A stretch of 24,588 nt of DNA from JAYPEY01 sp047618185 (GTDB taxonomy: Bacteria > Verrucomicrobiota > Verrucomicrobiia > Limisphaerales > JAYPEY01), in contig JBLHKZ010000059.1 of NCBI GenBank assembly GCA_047618185.1, forward strand, positions 1 to 24,588, read 5' to 3'. Positions 14,175 through 21,371 of this stretch are shown in pieces. The translations under genes were made by a program, and so were the position numbers. The notes under the pieces were generated by a model that saw only the letters and a list, made by a program, of their open reading frames with translations, was not told where the DNA came from and searched no databases. Numbering within the stretch: the first letter of the stretch is position 1; each line of letters begins with the position of its first letter.

Positions 14175-17100
14175 ATGATCTTGAAAAAGCCTCACTGCGA
14201 CGCTAGTTCTCCAGTGATGCCTCCCATTCAACAATGTGTTCGATTCGTCCTGGGGTGTTTTCTGTTGGCGATCGGATCGGCGGTCTCTCCGGTGAATGGA
14301 CAGGGGAGCGCCGCTTTTCAACTTCCCAAGGAGATCCAATTCAATCGGGACGTCCGGACGATTTTTTCCAAGACCTGTTTCGCCTGCCATGGTCCCGACG
14401 CCAATGCCCGCAAGGCGAAGCTGCGATTGGACGTTAGGGAGGAAGCGATCGCCGAACGCGATGGGGATCGACCGATTGTTCCCGGAGCCGCGGCGAAGAG
14501 CCTAGCCTGGCAACGTATCACGGCCACGGATCCGGACGATCAAATGCCGCCGGCGGATTTCCACACACAGCTGACTCCGCGCGAGAAGGCTCTGATCGAG
14601 AAATGGATCAATCAGGGGGCGGAATACGAAACGCACTGGGCCTTCATCCCGCCGGTTCGGCCGGCCGCGCCCGCAGTGAATCGCGCGGACGCCGTGCGCA
14701 ATCCGATCGACAACTTCGTCATCAAGAAACTTGAAGCCGCAGGGCTGGAGCCATCGGCGCCCGCGGATCGAAGCGCATTGATTCGACGGGTGTCGCTCGA
14801 TCTGATCGGCCTGCCTCCGTCCGTCCGGGAAGTGGAGGCGTTCGTCAACGATCCGGCGGACGACGACGCAGCTTATGGAAAGGTCGTCGATCGCCTGCTT
14901 TCGTCGCCCCACTTTGGCGAGCATCGGGCGCGACATTGGCTCGATGCCGCGCGCTACGCCGACACGAGCGGATATCAGTACGACAAGATTCGATATCAGT
15001 GGGTCTGGCGGGATTGGGTGATCAACGCATTCAATTCGAACATGCCGTTCGATCAGTTCACCATCGAGCAGAACGCGGGCGACCTGCTGCCCGACGCCAC
15101 CGATCAGACGCGTCTGGCCACAGGGTTTCATCGCAATCATCCGATCACGATCGAGGGCGGCGTGATCGATGAGGAATACCGCACCGAGTATGTGATGGAT
15201 CGGGTGGTCACCACGACGACGACCTGGCTGGGGCTCACCTTTACCTGCGCCCGTTGTCACGACCACAAGTATGACCCGATCGGGCAGGATGATTTCTACT
15301 CCTTCTATGCTTTCTTCAACAGCGTGCCCGAGCGCGGACTTAACGGCTTCAATCCCAAGGCTAAAATCGCCTCGCCGATTGGCGCCGACCCGTCGATCGA
15401 GCTGAAGGGGAAGGTGGATGAGGCGAAGCGGCAATTCGATCAGGCGCTGTCGAAAGCCGGAGCATCGATGGATGAATGGGAGGCGAAGTTGCGGGAGAGC
15501 GTCGATGCGGAACTGTCATCCGTGGCGATCGACGCGCTGGGCGCAAAGGGCGGGACAAAACTGGTGAAGCAGGAGGACGGCAGCGTCCTGGCGACGGGGC
15601 CCAATCCCGCCACGCAGACGTATCAGATCGATTTCACCCTGGGCGACAAACCGACGCGGGCGATTCGGCTGGAAGCATTGACCCATGATTCCCATGTGAG
15701 CAAATCCACGGGGCGCGGACACAATGGAAATTTCGTGCTGAGCGAGGTGAAGATCGAGGCCGCATCGCCGGGCGCGCCTGATGGGGATTTGAAACCCGTG
15801 GGCATTGCGTCGGCGGACGCGAACTACGAGCAGAAAGGCTATCCCGTGGCCGCGGCGATTGATGGCAAGGAAGCAAGGACGGGCTGGGCGATCGATGGCA
15901 ATACTCGCTTCAAGGACAGCTCTGCGGTCTTCACGCTCGGCGATGAGATTGCGCCGGGTTCGCGTGTGCGGGTTCGCCTGATCCACACCTGGGGCGGATC
16001 TCATACGATTGGGCGGTTTCGGATTTCTGTTCCGACGGATGGGCAGGCTCCCACTCCCGGTCGGATTCGCGACATTTTGGCTGTCGATCATTCGAAACGA
16101 AAAACGGCCGATCGCGCGGCATTGACCGGTTATCTTGTTGAGCGTTTTGGCGGTCCGGGAATTATTTCGCTTTCCAAGAAGGTGAGAGAGCTCGAAGCGC
16201 AGCTGGCCAAGGCGAAGAACGCGATTCCGGACACGATGATTCTGACCTCGATGGCGAAGCCCAGACAGACCCATGTGCTGATGCGCGGCGAATACGACAA
16301 ACCGCTCAAGGAGCGCCCCGCGCTGCCCAATGTGCCTCAGGCATTGGGCGGCCTGCCGGACGATTTTCCGAGGAACCGTCTGGGGCTTGCGAAGTGGCTG
16401 GTCTCCGCCGACAACCCGCTGACGGCGCGCGTGATCGTGAATCGTTTTTGGGCGCAGATTTTCGGATCGGGAATGGTGAAGACAATTGAAGACTTTGGTT
16501 CCCAGGGGGAATACCCGAGCCATCCAGAGCTGCTCGACTGGCTGGCCGTGGAATTTGTCGAGTCTGGCTGGAATGTGAAAGAGCTGATGAAGACGATGTT
16601 GATGAGCGGCGCCTATCGACAGAGTTCGCGCGTGACTCCAGATGCGATCGCGCACGATCCCGAGAATCGGCTGCTTGCACATGGACCGCGTTTTCGTCTC
16701 GACGCCGAGACAATTCGAGATTCCGCGCTGGCCGCGAGCGGATTGCTGGACGACACGGTCGGCGGCCCCAGCGTCTATCCCTATCATCCGGATGGGCTTT
16801 GGCTGGAGATCAACAATCGCCCCAATTTTTCGCGCGCCTATCCGCACACCGAAGAGCCTTCACAACTCTACCGTCGCAGCATGTACACCTTCTGGAAACG
16901 AACGGTCGCGCCGCCGAGCATGGCGACCTTCGACGCGCCGGAACGGGAGTTTTGCGTGGTCAAGAGATCACGCACGAACACTCCGCTGCAGGCATTTGTC
17001 ATGCTGCACGATCCGCAATTTGTCGAAGCGGCCCGCAAGCTCGGGGAGCGGATGATTCGCGAAGTGGGGGAGTCTTCGGTGGCTCGCATCACGCATGGCT

Positions 17101-17327
17101 TCCAGCTATGCATGGCTCGCCAGCCGACGGAGCGAGAGTTGGCGTTACTCCACAAGGCGCTGGACGAGGGCCTGGTTCGTTTCAAGCGCAATCCCGACGC
17201 GGCGACGAAGCTGCTTTCGGTGGGGCAGTCGACGAGCGATGCGGCGCTGGAACCGGCGGAACTGGCCGCGTATACGACGATCGCGCGCATGATTCTGAAC
17301 CTCAGCGAATTCATCACCAAAGGTTGA
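14175..17327 (+). CDS. PSD1-type cytochrome c protein (PSCyt1, DUF1549, DUF1553)
   Basis: This 1050-residue exported protein has the standard planctomycete/verrucomicrobial cytochrome layout. A signal peptide ends near residue 43. A PSCyt1 heme domain has C68-F-A-C71-H72. DUF1549 (about 175-385) contains R-R-V-S-L-D-L-I-G-L-P-P and a second C358-A-R-C361-H362. A beta-rich insert (about 445-625) resembles F5/8-type carbohydrate-binding domains, with G-H-N-G-N-F-V-L-S-E-V. DUF1553 (about 730-1010) contains N-P-L-T-A-R-V-I-V-N-R-F-W. The two CXXCH motifs should bind heme c. The start at ATG 14175 is not certain; ATG 14217 would place the hydrophobic segment closer to the N-terminus. The gene ends 8 bp before the DUF1501 gene, its usual partner. 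The pair is linked to degradation of complex organic matter, but its chemistry is unresolved. Confidence 0.95.
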   Translation: MILKKPHCDASSPVMPPIQQCVRFVLGCFLLAIGSAVSPVNGQGSAAFQLPKEIQFNRDVRTIFSKTCFACHGPDANARKAKLRLDVREEAIAERDGDRPIVPGAAAKSLAWQRITATDPDDQMPPADFHTQLTPREKALIEKWINQGAEYETHWAFIPPVRPAAPAVNRADAVRNPIDNFVIKKLEAAGLEPSAPADRSALIRRVSLDLIGLPPSVREVEAFVNDPADDDAAYGKVVDRLLSSPHFGEHRARHWLDAARYADTSGYQYDKIRYQWVWRDWVINAFNSNMPFDQFTIEQNAGDLLPDATDQTRLATGFHRNHPITIEGGVIDEEYRTEYVMDRVVTTTTTWLGLTFTCARCHDHKYDPIGQDDFYSFYAFFNSVPERGLNGFNPKAKIASPIGADPSIELKGKVDEAKRQFDQALSKAGASMDEWEAKLRESVDAELSSVAIDALGAKGGTKLVKQEDGSVLATGPNPATQTYQIDFTLGDKPTRAIRLEALTHDSHVSKSTGRGHNGNFVLSEVKIEAASPGAPDGDLKPVGIASADANYEQKGYPVAAAIDGKEARTGWAIDGNTRFKDSSAVFTLGDEIAPGSRVRVRLIHTWGGSHTIGRFRISVPTDGQAPTPGRIRDILAVDHSKRKTADRAALTGYLVERFGGPGIISLSKKVRELEAQLAKAKNAIPDTMILTSMAKPRQTHVLMRGEYDKPLKERPALPNVPQALGGLPDDFPRNRLGLAKWLVSADNPLTARVIVNRFWAQIFGSGMVKTIEDFGSQGEYPSHPELLDWLAVEFVESGWNVKELMKTMLMSGAYRQSSRVTPDAIAHDPENRLLAHGPRFRLDAETIRDSALAASGLLDDTVGGPSVYPYHPDGLWLEINNRPNFSRAYPHTEEPSQLYRRSMYTFWKRTVAPPSMATFDAPEREFCVVKRSRTNTPLQAFVMLHDPQFVEAARKLGERMIREVGESSVARITHGFQLCMARQPTERELALLHKALDEGLVRFKRNPDAATKLLSVGQSTSDAALEPAELAAYTTIARMILNLSEFITKG

Positions 17328-17335
17328 ACAACGTT

Positions 17336-18826
17336 ATGGAGCCTATCGAACAATTTCAGCTAAACGCCACCCGGCGCCATTTTCTCAATCACACCGGACG
17401 TGTGGGACTCGGCTCGGCTGCGCTCATGTCGTTGTTGGGCTCGCAGGCGGGCGCCGCTCCCGAAGGACGGGCCTCGCTCGCGCAAAACAATGGACCGGGC
17501 TACGGGCCGGGCGCTCCGGGTGCGACCCATTTTCCGGGGCGCGCCAAACGCGTGATCTACCTTTGCCAATCCGGCGCGCCCAGCCAGATCGACACTTTCG
17601 ATTACAAACCCTCTTTGGAGAAATACGACGGGACGGAGTTGCCTGGCTCCGTTCGAATGGGCCAGCGGCTTACGGGAATGACCTCCGGGCAAAAATCCTT
17701 TCCGGTCGCGAAGAGTTTTGTGCCCTTTCGCCAGTATGGAAACAGCGGGCAGTGGATCAGCGATCTCCTGCCGCATCACGGAAAAATTGCGGACGATATT
17801 TGCATCATCAATTCGATGCACACCGAGGCGATTAACCACGATCCCGCGATTACGTTTTTTCAGACCGGCCACCAACAACCGGGCCGGCCGTCGTTGGGCG
17901 CGTGGGCGAGCTACGGGCTCGGATCCGAATCGGCGAATCTTCCCGCCTATGTCGTGCTGCTGGACAAGAATTCAGACACGCAGGCCCAGCCGATCTATTC
18001 GCGGCTGTGGGGCGCTGGCTTCCTGCCGAGTAATCACCAGGGCGTGAAGCTGCGCGCGTCGGGCGACCCGGTGCTTTATCTGAACGATCCCACCGGCGCG
18101 AGCATGGCGGAGAAGCGCAAGCTGCTCGACGATATCGCGGCGCTCAATGCCGAACGACAGGCAGCCGTTGGCGATCCGGAGATCAACACGAGAATCGCGG
18201 CTTATGAAATGGCCTATCGGATGCAGATGTCCGTGCCCGATTTGACCGACACTTCGGACGAGCCGGATTCGACGTTCGAGCTGTACGGCTCCGACGCGAA
18301 AATTCCGGGAACGCACGCCGCCAATTGCCTGTTGGCGCGTCGACTTGCGGAGCGCGGCGTTCGATTCATCCAGCTTTACCACCGCGGGTGGGATCACCAT
18401 TCCAACCTGCCCGGCCGCCATCCATTGATCGCCAAAGAGGTGGATCAGGGTTCGGCGGCGTTGGTTCAGGATCTCAAACGTCGCGGATTGCTCGACGATA
18501 CGCTGATTGTCTGGGGAGGTGAGTTCGGCCGAACGGTTTACAAGCAGGGCAATCCGACGAAGTTTGGCCGCGATCATCACCCGCGCTGTTTTTCGATCTA
18601 TCTTGCGGGCGCGGGCGTGAAGGGCGGCCTCCGCTACGGCCAGACCGATGACTTTTGTTACAACATTGTCGACCGATCGAACACCGGCGTCCATGTGCAC
18701 GATCTGAACGCCACGATCATGCATCAATTGGGATTCGATCATGAGCGGTTGACCTACTTCTTCCAGGGTCGGCATTACCGACTTACGGACGTGCATGGCA
18801 AGGTCGTCCGCGGAGCGCTGGCTTAG
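17336..18826 (+). CDS. DUF1501 protein with twin-arginine signal
   Basis: This 496-residue protein starts at ATG 17336, 8 bp after the PSD1 stop; the frame is open to 16799, but that part shadows PSD1. T-R-R-H-F-L at residues 12-17 followed by a hydrophobic stretch looks like a Tat signal, so it is probably exported folded. The DUF1501 family belongs to the alkaline phosphatase/sulfatase superfamily. Visible motifs are C-Q-S-G-A-P-S-Q-I-D-T-F-D-Y, H-D-P-A-I-T-F-F-Q-T-G, Y-H-R-G-W-D-H-H-S-N, and W-G-G-E-F-G-R-T near the end of the catalytic region. Histidines and aspartates in these motifs should bind metal ions. It is almost always paired with a PSD1-type gene, as here. A hydrolytic role is inferred from the fold; no substrate is established. 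Confidence 0.95.
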   Translation: MEPIEQFQLNATRRHFLNHTGRVGLGSAALMSLLGSQAGAAPEGRASLAQNNGPGYGPGAPGATHFPGRAKRVIYLCQSGAPSQIDTFDYKPSLEKYDGTELPGSVRMGQRLTGMTSGQKSFPVAKSFVPFRQYGNSGQWISDLLPHHGKIADDICIINSMHTEAINHDPAITFFQTGHQQPGRPSLGAWASYGLGSESANLPAYVVLLDKNSDTQAQPIYSRLWGAGFLPSNHQGVKLRASGDPVLYLNDPTGASMAEKRKLLDDIAALNAERQAAVGDPEINTRIAAYEMAYRMQMSVPDLTDTSDEPDSTFELYGSDAKIPGTHAANCLLARRLAERGVRFIQLYHRGWDHHSNLPGRHPLIAKEVDQGSAALVQDLKRRGLLDDTLIVWGGEFGRTVYKQGNPTKFGRDHHPRCFSIYLAGAGVKGGLRYGQTDDFCYNIVDRSNTGVHVHDLNATIMHQLGFDHERLTYFFQGRHYRLTDVHGKVVRGALA

Positions 18827-19208
18827 CCTGACGGATCGACAAATCGCTCGTTCTTTGTTCAGGCCTGGAAGGCGCAGAGGGCATGAGTCGAAGCAAAGCT
18901 CTCCAGCGCGGAAAGCTGTGTAGGACGACAGCTCTCCAAAACCTTCGGAACACCATTGCGCAATCGACCTCGCGACAGCGTCTTGGACTGCGGCGGTCCT
19001 CCGCCGCTTTCGAATGCGTCCGACAACCCCCCGCCCCAGGGCTCGCATGAGTTGCAAATCCAACGACAAAGGCCCAATTACGGCCGATCAAATTTGTGCG
19101 TAGGCTATCGGGATACTGAAATCGGACATCTCGGCGAGAGGTCCCTACCAGGATTTGGGTCGCTGCCGCTATTTGACGTGATCGCTTCGCCAAGCACGAG
19201 GCGCCTGG
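18827..19208. other. Repeat-rich intergenic region, 382 bp
   Basis: Between the DUF1501 gene and the sulfatase remnant there is no convincing gene. It contains a small hairpin (A-G-C-T-G-T at 18914-18919 with A-C-A-G-C-T at 18928-18933), the second copy of the 40-bp repeat (18972-19011) and the second copy of the other repeat family (19132-19213). An open minus-strand frame (19077-18859) runs through it but consists of repeat sequence. Confidence 0.7.
18972..19011 (+). repeat. Interspersed 40-bp repeat, copy 2
   Basis: This segment matches 36 of 40 bases to 10201-10240, differing at positions 4, 12, 24 and 31. It contains a short internal palindromic stretch (G-C-G-G-C-G-G-T-C-C-T-C-C-G-C-C-G-C), but the left arm seen in copy 1 is missing. 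It therefore looks like a partial or older copy. Confidence 0.8.
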
Positions 19209-19213
19209 TTGAC
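19132..19213 (+). repeat. Degenerate dispersed repeat, second family, copy 2
   Basis: The core at 19152-19194 is 33/43 identical to 14055-14097, including an unbroken 11-bp match. The repeat ends at the point where the sulfatase-like coding sequence begins (about 19209), which suggests that it marks a rearrangement joint. Confidence 0.55.
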
Positions 19214-19784
19214 GGAAATTTTGCAACAATGCCTCCAAATGGACGCCGTGCGGGATAACACGATCGTGATCTTCTCCAGCGACAACGGCGGCATCACTGC
19301 CAACGGCGCGTCCAATGGCCCGCTGCGCGGCGGCAAGCACACGCTCTACGAAGGCGGCATCCGTATGCCGTTTATCGTTCGCTGGCCGAATGGCGACGTT
19401 CCCGCCGGGCGGGTCGATGAAACGTCCGTTCTGAACATCTGCGATTTTGTTCCGACGTTCGCCAAACTGACTGGCGCCAGAATGCCTGACAGTTATCGGT
19501 CGGATGGGGAGGACATGATCGCGGCATTGCGCGGTGAATCCTTCGAGCGAACGCGACCGCAATTTTGGCATTACCAGGTGAAGCGTCCGTCATTGGCGAC
19601 GCGGGTCGGTGATTGGAAATTGCTCATGGATCCCGCTGGCGAGAAGGTTGAACTTTACGATCTCGCCGCCGACCCGGCCGAGAGCCAGGATCTTTCCGCA
19701 GGCCATCCGGACGTCGTTGCGTCCCTTCGAAAGGCCTTGTTCAAATGGCGCGGACAACTTCAGTTCTCGCGAGCTGAAAATTGA
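19209..19784 (+). pseudogene. 3' remnant of a sulfatase gene
   Basis: This open frame (191 codons from TTG 19209; first ATG at 19239) encodes the C-terminal part of an arylsulfatase-type protein. It contains D-N-T-I-V-I-F-S-S-D-N-G-G, P-L-R-G-G-K-H-T-L-Y-E-G-G-I-R and P-F-I-V-R-W-P, then the C-terminal subdomain with W-K-L-L and L-Y-D-L. The N-terminal catalytic part, with the formylglycine C-X-P-S-R motif and the first metal ligands, is absent. A complete enzyme would have some 250-300 more residues. An in-frame TGA lies about 30 bp upstream, and the DNA before it belongs to a dispersed repeat. It cannot be an active sulfatase alone. The rest of the frame is intact, so the loss may be recent, or the fragment may still be translated. 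Its branch differs from the complete sulfatase at 1144-2574. Confidence 0.85.
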
Positions 19785-19895
19785 GACGGACGCCGTCCTC
19801 GGTGTCCCATCTGTCGAGCAACTGATATGCGCCCGCGGCGTGATTTCGTGATTGAGGAGAGTTGCCCGCGGCAGGAATCGTGATTACAAACCGCC

Positions 19896-21161
19896 ATGTC
19901 ATTTTCCACACTCGGCCTGTCCGACGCATTGGTCAGCGCGGCCAGCCAATACGCCGCGCCTACTCCGGTGCAGACAGCCGCCATCCCCGTTGTGCTTGCA
20001 GGCGGCGATGTCCTGGCCACGGCTCAGACCGGTTCAGGCAAGACCACCGCGTTTGTGTTGCCTCTGCTTCAACGCTGGCTGGCGGCTCCCCGCGAATCGT
20101 CACACGGTGTTCACACGCTGATCCTCGTTCCGACCCGTGAATTGGCGGCGCAAGTCAGGGAGGTCGTGGGAGAGTTCGCCCGGAGCCTCCCGAAGCGAGT
20201 CAAGATTGTCAGCGCTGTCGGCGGTGTTTCAATCAATCCGCAAATGATGGCGCTGCGCGGGGGCGCCGATTTCGTCGTCGCCACTCCAGGTCGTTTGCTC
20301 GATCTGGTGGAACGCAATGCCGCGCAACTATCCGACGTCACAGCGCTGGTTCTGGACGAAGCCGATCGGATGCTGGATCTTGGTTTTGCCGATGAATTGA
20401 ACCGCATCCTCTCGCTGCTGCCCGAACGTCGTCAAAACCTGTTGTTCTCGGCGACTTTCCCGACCGCCGTTGAATCGCTCGCGCTGGATTTGCTGCATGA
20501 ACCAGAGCGGATCAAGATCGAGTCGGAAAAGTCGGAGATGCCAGCCATTGAACAACGCGCCATCCGGGTCGACACCGACAAGCGCACGCCTTTGCTGCGC
20601 CATTTGATCAAGACTGAGAACTGGGCGCGTGCGCTGGTCTTCGTCGGCAAGCAATACACAGCCGATCACGTCGCCGACAAGTTGCGGTGCAACGGCATCA
20701 CTGCCGAATCATTTCACGGCGATCTCAGTCAAGGCGCTCGCAGTCGCGTCCTGTCGGCCTTTAAGAACTCAGAGATTCGCGTTCTCGTGGCCACCGACCT
20801 GGCCGCGCGCGGTCTGGATATCGTGGAGTTGCCGGTCGTGCTCAATTACGAACTTCCGCGCTCAGCCGTTGATTACATACATCGCATTGGCCGCACGGGA
20901 CGGGCTGGGGAGAATGGCGTCGCCATCAGCTTTGTCACTGCGGAGAATCACTCGCATTTCTGCCTGATTGAAAAGCGTCACCAACTGAATATCGCTCGTG
21001 AAGAAATCGCAGGTTTCGAACCCAGTGAAGCGATATGCAAGCCCGCAAGCGGTGTCGGCGGCATCAAAGGCCGTCGCAAGAGCAAGAAGGACAAACTAAG
21101 GGAAACTGCCGCTTCCGGATCGCCGGGCGCGGGCGCTCCGGTTGCCAGCAAATCGTCGTAG
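19896..21161 (+). CDS. DEAD-box ATP-dependent RNA helicase, RhlE-like
   Basis: This 421-residue cytoplasmic protein has all the core motifs of DEAD-box RNA helicases. They are a Q motif (P-T-P-V-Q at 22-26), Walker A A-Q-T-G-S-G-K-T (43-50), P-T-R-E-L (79-83), T-P-G-R (130-133), D-E-A-D (154-157), S-A-T (185-187), F-H-G-D-L (273-277), A-T-D-L-A-A-R-G-L-D (299-308) and H-R-I-G-R-T-G-R (329-336). A short basic C-terminal tail (about 391-404, K-G-R-R-K-S-K-K-D-K) may bind RNA. Such enzymes remodel RNA in ribosome assembly, mRNA decay or cold adaptation. The size and the short tail resemble the RhlE branch, but I do not assign a symbol. It starts 112 bp after the sulfatase remnant, with no clear ribosome binding site, and seems to be an unrelated housekeeping gene. 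Confidence 0.97.
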   Translation: MSFSTLGLSDALVSAASQYAAPTPVQTAAIPVVLAGGDVLATAQTGSGKTTAFVLPLLQRWLAAPRESSHGVHTLILVPTRELAAQVREVVGEFARSLPKRVKIVSAVGGVSINPQMMALRGGADFVVATPGRLLDLVERNAAQLSDVTALVLDEADRMLDLGFADELNRILSLLPERRQNLLFSATFPTAVESLALDLLHEPERIKIESEKSEMPAIEQRAIRVDTDKRTPLLRHLIKTENWARALVFVGKQYTADHVADKLRCNGITAESFHGDLSQGARSRVLSAFKNSEIRVLVATDLAARGLDIVELPVVLNYELPRSAVDYIHRIGRTGRAGENGVAISFVTAENHSHFCLIEKRHQLNIAREEIAGFEPSEAICKPASGVGGIKGRRKSKKDKLRETAASGSPGAGAPVASKSS

Positions 21162-21371
21162 CGCGAGAATGCGTAAGGCTTGTGCGGGCAGTGCCAGCGG
21201 GCGTGAATGCGTGCGGCTATGCCCCAGGCGCAGTTCAAGATTCAGAACTCAGGACAATCGAACCCGGGGAAACCCACCTTTGACCCCTTTGGCAAGCTCA
21301 GGGCAGGCGCCTCCGAGAAGCTGGGCATCGACAAGCGCGCGGTCTGACGGATTGAGTGGGCGACAGGCTTG
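21162..21371. other. Convergent intergenic region with short direct repeat
   Basis: This 210-bp spacer lies between the 3' ends of the helicase and propeller genes. Two 14-bp units (21167-21180 and 21205-21218, differing at two positions) recur at a 38-bp interval. A C-A-A-G-C-T-C-A-G-G-G-C-A-G-G-C stretch near 21293-21308 resembles common intergenic repeat sequence. No strong hairpin with a T-run is seen. Confidence 0.5.

Noticed and set aside
13954..14178. Small plus-strand open frame of 74 codons before the PSD1 gene
   Set aside because: It consists largely of the second repeat family, lacks a signal or ribosome binding site, and its frame is broken in the other copy.
14502..16847. Two long minus-strand open frames (310 and 443 codons)
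   Set aside because: Both are antisense to the PSD1 gene, whose motifs are unambiguous on the plus strand.
17972..19069. Open frame of 365 codons on the minus strand
   Set aside because: It is antisense to the DUF1501 gene and extends into repeat DNA; no domain is visible.
18859..19077. Small minus-strand open frame with a proline and glycine-rich translation
   Set aside because: It is composed of the interspersed repeat. Such frames are easily over-annotated as hypothetical proteins in genomes with this kind of repeat.
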